Source: Prevotella sp.
GTDB lineage: Bacteria; Bacteroidota; Bacteroidia; Bacteroidales; Bacteroidaceae
DNA: 64,000 nt
Assembly: GCA_016286995.1 (NCBI GenBank)
Contig: JAEEVA010000001.1
Span: 62,001-126,000 of the forward strand
Direction: 5' to 3'
Position numbers and translations under genes: made by a program. The notes under the pieces are model-generated. The model saw only the letters and a list, made by a program, of their open reading frames with translations. It did not search any database and was not told the origin of the DNA. Position 1 is the first letter of the stretch. Every line of letters begins with the position of its first letter. Shown piece after piece: positions 59,001 to 64,000 of the stretch.

Positions 59001-59225
59001 CTGAAGGATGCCATCCACGTGGCTGCCGAGCGCCGTATGCGTCCTATCTTCCTGACGTCGGCTGCCGCCTCGATGGGTGTGGTACCGATGGTGTTCGGAG
59101 GCTCTGGCCTGTGGGCGCCGATGGGATGCGTCATCTGCTATGGTGCACTCATTACCATGTTCTTCATCCTGACTATCATGCCGATAGCCTACTGGAAGGT
59201 GATGGGACGTAGCGAGAAGAATTAA
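56079..59225 (+). pseudogene. RND (AcrB/HAE1-like) inner-membrane pump interrupted by an in-frame TAG
   Basis: The two track ORFs (56070-56492 and 56493-59225) are one gene in one frame, about 1048 codons, split by TAG at 56490-56492 (QLPDGVLAI-stop-VNDDFGDTSALL). Both sides match RND sequence without loss, for example YPGVTAQEMEEQVTKPLE before and IVTLGMIVDDSIVIIDSY (TM4 Asp-Asp) after. ATG 56079 is preferred over TTG 56070. A GTG follows the TAG directly, so re-initiation could yield the larger fragment, but the first membrane helix would be missing. TAG is a normal stop elsewhere in this window, so a nonsense mutation or a sequence error is most likely. Confidence 0.85.
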
Positions 59226-59285
59226 GAATTAAGAGTTAAGAATGAAGAGTTGTTGCCTAACGGCAATTAAGAATGAAGAGTTGAA
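59220..59285 (+). repeat. Heptamer arrays around a TTGCC-TAAC-GGCAA hairpin between pump and TolC genes
   Basis: AATTAAG, AATTAAG, AGTTAAG, AATGAAG (59220-59247, containing the pump's TAA), a hairpin at 59253-59266, then AATTAAG, AATGAAG, AGTTGAA up to the TolC ATG at 59286. Confidence 0.88.
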
Positions 59286-60602
59286 ATGAAAAAGATATTA
59301 ACCGTTATTTGCTGTTCCGTATGCTGTGGCATTGCTGCAGCCCAAGGAACGTATTCTTTGGACCAGCTGAAACAGCTCGCCGTCGAGAATAACTACAGCC
59401 TGCGTTCAGCGCGCAACGCCATCCAGCAGTCGAAGGAGGTGAAGAACGAGGCTCTCACCAAGTTCTTTCCACAGGTGTCGGCCATGGGCTTCGGATTCCA
59501 AAACAACAAACCCATGATAGACATTGACATCGAACTGCCCGATGCTATTGCCGCCATAATACCACAAGGTTTGATTCCTGCCAACATCAGCCTGATGAAG
59601 AAGGGTGTCTATGCTTCTGTTTCTGCCATTCAGCCTGTCTTCATGGGTGGCCAGATTATCAATGGCAACAAGTTGGCGAAGGTAGGAGTAGAGGCTAATG
59701 AACTGAAGATGGAAGTCTCGGCCGACCAAGTGGAGATGACCACCGAACAGTATTACTGGCAGGTCATCTCACTGAAGGAGAAACTGCTGACCCTCGCCAC
59801 CGTCCACGACATGCTGGAGCAATTGGAGAAGGACGTCACGAACATGGTCCGCGTAGGGGCCGTGAACCGCAACGACCTCTTGCAAGTACAGCTGCGCAAG
59901 GGTGAGGTAGAGAGTGCCACCTTAGAGGTAGAGAACGGCCTTACCACCGTCCGCCAGCTCCTGGCACAGCACGTCGGAAAGGCAGACGAAGCCATTGACG
60001 TCACAGTTCCCGAAGATTTCATCTTCGGGCAAGTCCCCGACCTACCCTTCACCCTGCGTCAGGACCATCAGTCTGCACTCGCTGCCACACCGCAATACCG
60101 CTTGTTGGAGAAGAATGTTGAGGGGCAGCGCCTTCAACATGCCATGGCCGTCGGTGGAAATCTGCCGTCAGTGGGCGTCGGTGCCAGTTATAGTTACAAC
60201 GACTGGTGGGGCAAGAACACCAATGCCATGGTCTTTGCCACTGTCAGTGTACCCATCAGCGGCTGGTGGGGCGGCTCGCACAACATAAAGAAACACAGCC
60301 TCGCCCTCGAGGATGCCAAAGAGCAGTTGCAAGACAACGGTCAGAAACTTATCATCCGCATGAACAACGCCTGGGCCGCCGTCGAGACCTGTCACAAGAA
60401 ACTGCAGATTGCTCACGATGCCATCGAACAGGCCGACGAGAACCTGCGCCTGAACCGCGACTACTACCGTGTCGGCTCCACTAAGATGACCGACCTGCTG
60501 CTGGCTCAGGAACAGTACCAGCAGGCTCGTGACCGCTATACCGATGCCTTCGCCGACTTCCAGACCAAACAGCTGGAGTATCGCCAGGCCACGGGACAGT
60601 AA
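59286..60602 (+). CDS. TolC-family outer membrane efflux channel
   Basis: A 438-aa outer-membrane channel subunit with a signal peptide (MKKILTVICCSVCCGIAAAQ). It has the long alpha-helical repeat pattern of TolC proteins (YSLDQLKQLAVENNYSLRSA at the start; TDLLLAQEQYQQARDRY in the second half). It completes the tripartite pump encoded just upstream, on which it depends. The upstream pump gene carries the amber codon, so the complex may be inactive in this strain. The end of the gene is followed by short G-rich tandem repeats. Confidence 0.92.
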   Translation: MKKILTVICCSVCCGIAAAQGTYSLDQLKQLAVENNYSLRSARNAIQQSKEVKNEALTKFFPQVSAMGFGFQNNKPMIDIDIELPDAIAAIIPQGLIPANISLMKKGVYASVSAIQPVFMGGQIINGNKLAKVGVEANELKMEVSADQVEMTTEQYYWQVISLKEKLLTLATVHDMLEQLEKDVTNMVRVGAVNRNDLLQVQLRKGEVESATLEVENGLTTVRQLLAQHVGKADEAIDVTVPEDFIFGQVPDLPFTLRQDHQSALAATPQYRLLEKNVEGQRLQHAMAVGGNLPSVGVGASYSYNDWWGKNTNAMVFATVSVPISGWWGGSHNIKKHSLALEDAKEQLQDNGQKLIIRMNNAWAAVETCHKKLQIAHDAIEQADENLRLNRDYYRVGSTKMTDLLLAQEQYQQARDRYTDAFADFQTKQLEYRQATGQ

Positions 60603-60629
60603 GGGCTAAGAGTTTATAGTTCTCTCTTC

Positions 60630-60697
60630 GAGAGTGTGGCGTTCTCTCCTTCTCTCCTTGAGAGTGTGGCGTTGCAATGAGAGTGCGGCGTTGCAAT
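60630..60697. repeat. GAGAGTGTGGCGTT direct repeats after the TolC gene
   Basis: Three copies at 60630, 60660 and 60679. The last two are part of a 19-bp tandem (GAGAGTGYGGCGTTGCAAT). The pyrimidine-rich TCTCTC runs between could pair with GAGAG, so a hairpin is possible. Confidence 0.8.
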
Positions 60698-60749
60698 GCA
60701 ATCATAGTTGTTTTCATGCCGGTTATGGTAAAAGATGTTAAACGGACGC

Positions 60750-60780
60750 AACTATGAACTATGAACTATGAACTATGAAC
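60750..60780 (+). repeat. AACTATG heptamer array at the glycogen phosphorylase promoter
   Basis: Four perfect units plus a partial fifth, ending about 11 bp before the -7 box. It is the same heptamer and orientation relative to transcription as at the DUF308 promoter (36027-36054). Confidence 0.93.
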
Positions 60781-60791
60781 TGAATTATTCG

Positions 60792-60800
60792 TATCTTTGC
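60792..60800 (+). promoter_or_regulatory. -7 box TATCTTTGC for the phosphorylase gene
   Basis: It lies 58 bp before ATG 60858, in the context GTATCTTTGCACAC. The -33 TTTG is absent and the heptamer array lies in its place. Confidence 0.75.
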
Positions 60801-60857
60801 ACACAATAAATGAGACTGAACAGATAAAATAAGTACAATAACTAAAAAAAAAGTATT

Positions 60858-63434
60858 ATGAAGATAAAGGCTAACGAGGCAAATGTCCCGCAGTGGAGAG
60901 TGCTGAACGTCACGGCTACGCTACCCGAAGAATTGAAGTGTCTGGACGAAATTGCCCATAACATGTGGTGGGTATGGAACCACGAGGCACGCGACCTGTT
61001 CCGCGAGCTTGAACCGGAGCTTTATCATGACGTGCGTCACAATCCAGTTATGATTCTGGATCGGTTGACTTTTGCCCGCAAGGAGGCAATCCTGAAGGAC
61101 AAGGCACTCATGAAGCGTGTCAAGGAGGTTTATGCGAAATTCCGCAAATATATGGATGTAAAACCCGACAAGACACGACCCTCAGTGGCCTACTTCTGTA
61201 TGGAGTACGGTATCCATTCTGCCTTGAAGATCTATTCCGGCGGTCTGGGCATGCTGGCCGGTGACTACGTGAAGGAGGCCAGCGACTCGAATGTGGACAT
61301 GTGTGCCGTTGGTTTCCTGTATAGGTTCGGCTACTTCACTCAGAGCCTGGCCATGGACGGTCAGCAGATTGCCAACTACGAGGCGCAGAACTTCGGCGAG
61401 CTGCCCATTGAATGCCAACTGGACAGCGAAGGCAATCCACTGGTCATCGACGTGCCCTATCTGGACTATTATGTCCATGCCTATGTCTGGCGCGTCAACG
61501 TGGGACGTGTAAAGTTGTATTTGCTCGACACCGACAACGAGATGAACTCCGAGTTCGACAAGTCCATCACCCACAGCCTCTATGGCGGCGACTGGGAAAA
61601 CCGTCTGAAGCAGGAGATTCTGCTGGGTATCGGCGGTATTCTGCTGCTGAAGAAACTGGGCATCAAGAAGGACATCTACCACTGCAACGAGGGTCATGCG
61701 GCACTCTGCAATCTGCAGCGTCTGTGCGACTATATCAAGGAGGATGGACTGACGTTCAACCAAGCCATGGAACTGGTGCGCGCCTCTTCACTCTATACCG
61801 TTCATACCCCTGTACCCGCAGGTCACGATTACTTCGAAGAGGGCCTTTTCGGCAAGTACATGGGCGGATACCCGAAGAAGCTCGGCATTTCGTGGGACGA
61901 GTTCATCGGCATGGGTCGTACGAATCCCGACGACAAGGGTGAGAAGTTCTGTATGTCGACCTTTGCCTGCAACACCTGTCAGGAGGTCAATGGCGTGTCA
62001 ATGCTCCACGGATGGGTGTCACAGAAGATGTTTGCCAACATCTGGGCTGGTTACTATCCCGAGGAGAACCATGTGGGCTATGTCACCAATGGTGTACATT
62101 TCCCCACCTGGGTGGCTACTGGATGGCTGGAGAATATCTACGGGAAATATCTTGATCCGGCTTTCATCTCCGACCAGTCGAACGAGGAAAAATGGAAGGG
62201 CATCTACGACTGTCCTGATGAGGAGCTTTGGAAGATGCGCATGCTCATGAAGCAGAACCTGGTACATTATATCAAGAAGCAGTTCCGTGCAACGTGGCTG
62301 AAGAACCAGAGCGACCCCTCACGCATGACCAAGCTGGTGGAACGCTTCAACCCCAACGCACTGATTATCGGTTTCTGCCGTCGCTTTGCCACCTATAAGC
62401 GTGCCCACCTGCTGTTCACCGATTTGGACCGTCTGAGCAAGATAGTGAACAATCCCGAACGGCCTGTCGTCTTCCTGTTTGCCGGTAAGGCTCATCCCGC
62501 CGACGGTGCCGGACAGGGGCTCATCAAGCGCATCTATGAGATTTCCCAGCGCGACGAGTTCCAGGGCAAGGTCGTCTTCGTAGAGGACTACGACTTCCTG
62601 TTGGCCCGCCGTCTCGTATCGGGTGTGGACATCTGGATGAACACCCCGACACGTCCGCTGGAGGCCTCAGGTACGTCTGGCGAGAAGGCCGAGATGAACG
62701 GTGTGGTGAACCTCAGCGTGAAGGACGGCTGGTGGCTGGAAGGCTACCGCGAGGGTGCCGGATGGGCACTCACCGAGAAGCGCACCTACCAGAACCAGGA
62801 CTATCAGGACCGACTGGACGCTGCCACCATCTACTCGCTGCTTGAGGACGAGATTGTTCCCTTGTATTATAATAAGGACAAGAAGACTGGCGTCTCGAAG
62901 GGCTGGTGCAAGGTTATCAAGAACAGCATTGCTCAGATTGCCCCGCACTACACGATGAAGCGTCAGCTGGACGACTACTACGAGAAGTTCTACAACAAGG
63001 AGGCCAAGCGTTTCAAGGAGATTGCCAAGAACGGCTATAAGCTGGCCAAAGAGATTGCTCAGTGGAAGGAAACCGTCGCCGAGCGGTGGGATGCCATCAG
63101 CGTGGTCAGCAGCGAATGGGACTTCCCCGTAACAGGCGGTATGACCGGAGAGAAATACCACTTGAAGTATGTCATCAACGAACAGGGACTGGCCGATGCT
63201 GTCGGACTGGAGAAGGTGGATATTTATACAGACAAGAACGGCGAGGAACGTGTGTTCCACGTTGAACCGCTGAAGATGACCGGCCAAGAGGGCAACAACT
63301 ATACCTTCGAGGCAGACCTCAAACCCATCCAGTTTGGCCAGTACAGGAGTGCCGTCCGCATGTATCCGAAGAACGCACTACTGCCCCACCGTCAGGACTT
63401 CTGCTACGTGAAGTGGCTGGAGCTGCCGGATTGA
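60858..63434 (+). CDS. glgP: Glycogen/alpha-glucan phosphorylase (GT35)
   Basis: Cytoplasmic 858-aa PLP-dependent phosphorylase that releases glucose 1-phosphate from glycogen or maltodextrins. N-terminal [22 protein letters not shown] and the PLP segment [14 protein letters not shown] (Lys610) fit the short-form alpha-glucan phosphorylase group. That group often reads GTSGMKA at this site, so the Met-to-Glu change next to the Lys is a small oddity. The extra ~100 residues at the C-terminus ([19 protein letters not shown]) are a beta-rich tail seen in Bacteroidota members (from memory). It likely connects starch use by the two GH13 enzymes with central metabolism. The symbol is a family-level guess. 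Confidence 0.92.
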   Translation: MKIKANEANVPQWRVLNVTATLPEELKCLDEIAHNMWWVWNHEARDLFRELEPELYHDVRHNPVMILDRLTFARKEAILKDKALMKRVKEVYAKFRKYMDVKPDKTRPSVAYFCMEYGIHSALKIYSGGLGMLAGDYVKEASDSNVDMCAVGFLYRFGYFTQSLAMDGQQIANYEAQNFGELPIECQLDSEGNPLVIDVPYLDYYVHAYVWRVNVGRVKLYLLDTDNEMNSEFDKSITHSLYGGDWENRLKQEILLGIGGILLLKKLGIKKDIYHCNEGHAALCNLQRLCDYIKEDGLTFNQAMELVRASSLYTVHTPVPAGHDYFEEGLFGKYMGGYPKKLGISWDEFIGMGRTNPDDKGEKFCMSTFACNTCQEVNGVSMLHGWVSQKMFANIWAGYYPEENHVGYVTNGVHFPTWVATGWLENIYGKYLDPAFISDQSNEEKWKGIYDCPDEELWKMRMLMKQNLVHYIKKQFRATWLKNQSDPSRMTKLVERFNPNALIIGFCRRFATYKRAHLLFTDLDRLSKIVNNPERPVVFLFAGKAHPADGAGQGLIKRIYEISQRDEFQGKVVFVEDYDFLLARRLVSGVDIWMNTPTRPLEASGTSGEKAEMNGVVNLSVKDGWWLEGYREGAGWALTEKRTYQNQDYQDRLDAATIYSLLEDEIVPLYYNKDKKTGVSKGWCKVIKNSIAQIAPHYTMKRQLDDYYEKFYNKEAKRFKEIAKNGYKLAKEIAQWKETVAERWDAISVVSSEWDFPVTGGMTGEKYHLKYVINEQGLADAVGLEKVDIYTDKNGEERVFHVEPLKMTGQEGNNYTFEADLKPIQFGQYRSAVRMYPKNALLPHRQDFCYVKWLELPD

Positions 63435-63447
63435 TTAACCGTTAAGC

Positions 63448-64000
63448 ATGAAGTTATTCAAAAACAGAAAAAGCAAACTCTCAAGGCGCATCACCTGGCG
63501 TGTCCTCTTGATAATGCTGTTCTTCAATGTGTTTATCATTGGAGCCATCATTGCCTTTGTCTTTACGATTTCACTCTTGAATAGCAGCGTGCGTGGACGG
63601 TGTGTCATTGACGGAGTAGAAGGCAAGATAGAGTCGATGCTGAGGGCCGTACAAATAGCGGCGGCCAACAACCGTGCCGAGGTAGAGAGAAACTTAGGAA
63701 GCCCGAAGCAAGTATTCGACGCCTTGGAGCGTGAAATACGGGTGAACAATAAGTTCATTGGCTGTTTTGCCGCCTTCGAGCCCGACTACTTCAAAGATCA
63801 GGGACGTTGGTTTGAGGCCTACGTCTATTATACTGACAGTACCCGTCTGGAGAGCCGGCAGATAGGTTCACCAAGCCACGACTACTTCAATGGTGTCTGG
63901 TATGAGAAGGGGCTTAGTCTGAACAAGGATGACTTAGGCTATCTGACATCCCCTTACTTCGACAATTCCGTTGACAGCAGTATGTACTGCAGTTATGTGC
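63448..64000 (+). CDS. Cache-domain membrane sensor protein, N-terminal part (3' cut by window)
   Basis: Missing from the ORF track because it runs off the window. ATG 63448, 14 bp after glgP, opens MKLFKNRKSKLSRRITWRVL, then a membrane helix (FFNVFIIGAIIAFVFTISLL) and an extracellular dCache-like domain (IGCFAAFEPDYFKDQGRW ... GYLTSPYFDNS). The frame stays open to the last base. Such N-termini belong to sensor kinases, chemoreceptors or SpoIIE phosphatases, and the output domain lies outside the window. Proximity to glgP suggests but does not prove cotranscription. Confidence 0.8.
   Translation, partial: MKLFKNRKSKLSRRITWRVLLIMLFFNVFIIGAIIAFVFTISLLNSSVRGRCVIDGVEGKIESMLRAVQIAAANNRAEVERNLGSPKQVFDALEREIRVNNKFIGCFAAFEPDYFKDQGRWFEAYVYYTDSTRLESRQIGSPSHDYFNGVWYEKGLSLNKDDLGYLTSPYFDNSVDSSMYCSYV

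Overview
The window looks like a chromosomal segment of a gut or rumen Bacteroidota, most probably Prevotellaceae. The evidence is the TAnnTTTG(C) -7 promoter boxes, a one-protein hybrid two-component regulator (HTCS), many secreted glycoside hydrolases, lipoproteins with an acidic run after the lipobox Cys, and a GH10-CE1 fusion of the kind described from Prevotella ruminicola. No rRNA, tRNA, CRISPR array, transposase or phage gene was seen.

Layout. (1) 1-11636, + strand: a xylan/arabinan block with a CE15 glucuronoyl esterase (5' cut), a GH10-CE1 xylanase/feruloyl esterase, a GH13 neopullulanase, a tandem GH43-CBM6-GH43-CBM6 protein, a second GH43 and an arabinanase. An L-fucose isomerase and a strong terminator follow. 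(2) 13.6-21.4 kb: an orphan tandem-repeat region, an MFS transporter with a surface-lipoprotein partner, a TPR/SpoIIE phosphatase, a MINPP-like phosphatase, a frameshifted lipoprotein and two small ORFs absent from the track. (3) 21.6-34.7 kb: a DapA-family lyase plus SSS symporter, a GH43, the HTCS regulator, a GH115 alpha-glucuronidase and a type I pullulanase. No SusC/SusD pair is in view. (4) 34.7-47.4 kb: membrane proteins and a methyl-transfer cluster. An MtaA-like UroD protein and a MetH-activation-like protein on + converge on a 979-aa fusion (UroD-like + homocysteine methyltransferase + B12-binding) on -. The fusion is the last gene of a tight operon with a GH78 rhamnosidase-like enzyme and a 1410-aa four-domain glycosidase. 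(5) 47.5-64 kb: an FMN-binding protein, split chromate transporters, PurL, an HU-like protein, an AraC regulator with an RND pump operon (inner-membrane pump interrupted by an amber codon), glycogen phosphorylase and the start of a Cache sensor protein.

Together regions 1 and 3 can deesterify, debranch and depolymerise glucuronoarabinoxylan and arabinan, with starch enzymes interleaved, probably under the HTCS. Region 4 suggests (inference) that methyl groups from O-methylated glycans may be passed through a corrinoid protein to homocysteine.

The most striking unexplained signal is a pervasive family of short tandem repeats with 7-bp (sometimes 8- or 9-bp) periods. They supply or lie at stop codons, contain start codons, sit just upstream of -7 promoter boxes, build signal peptides, and are inserted in frame into enzymes including PurL and an MFS transporter. 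Short palindromes are also inserted in frame into several enzymes, and a 50-bp palindromic core flanked by heptamer arms occurs twice. All calls were made by eye from sequence, and no database search was run.
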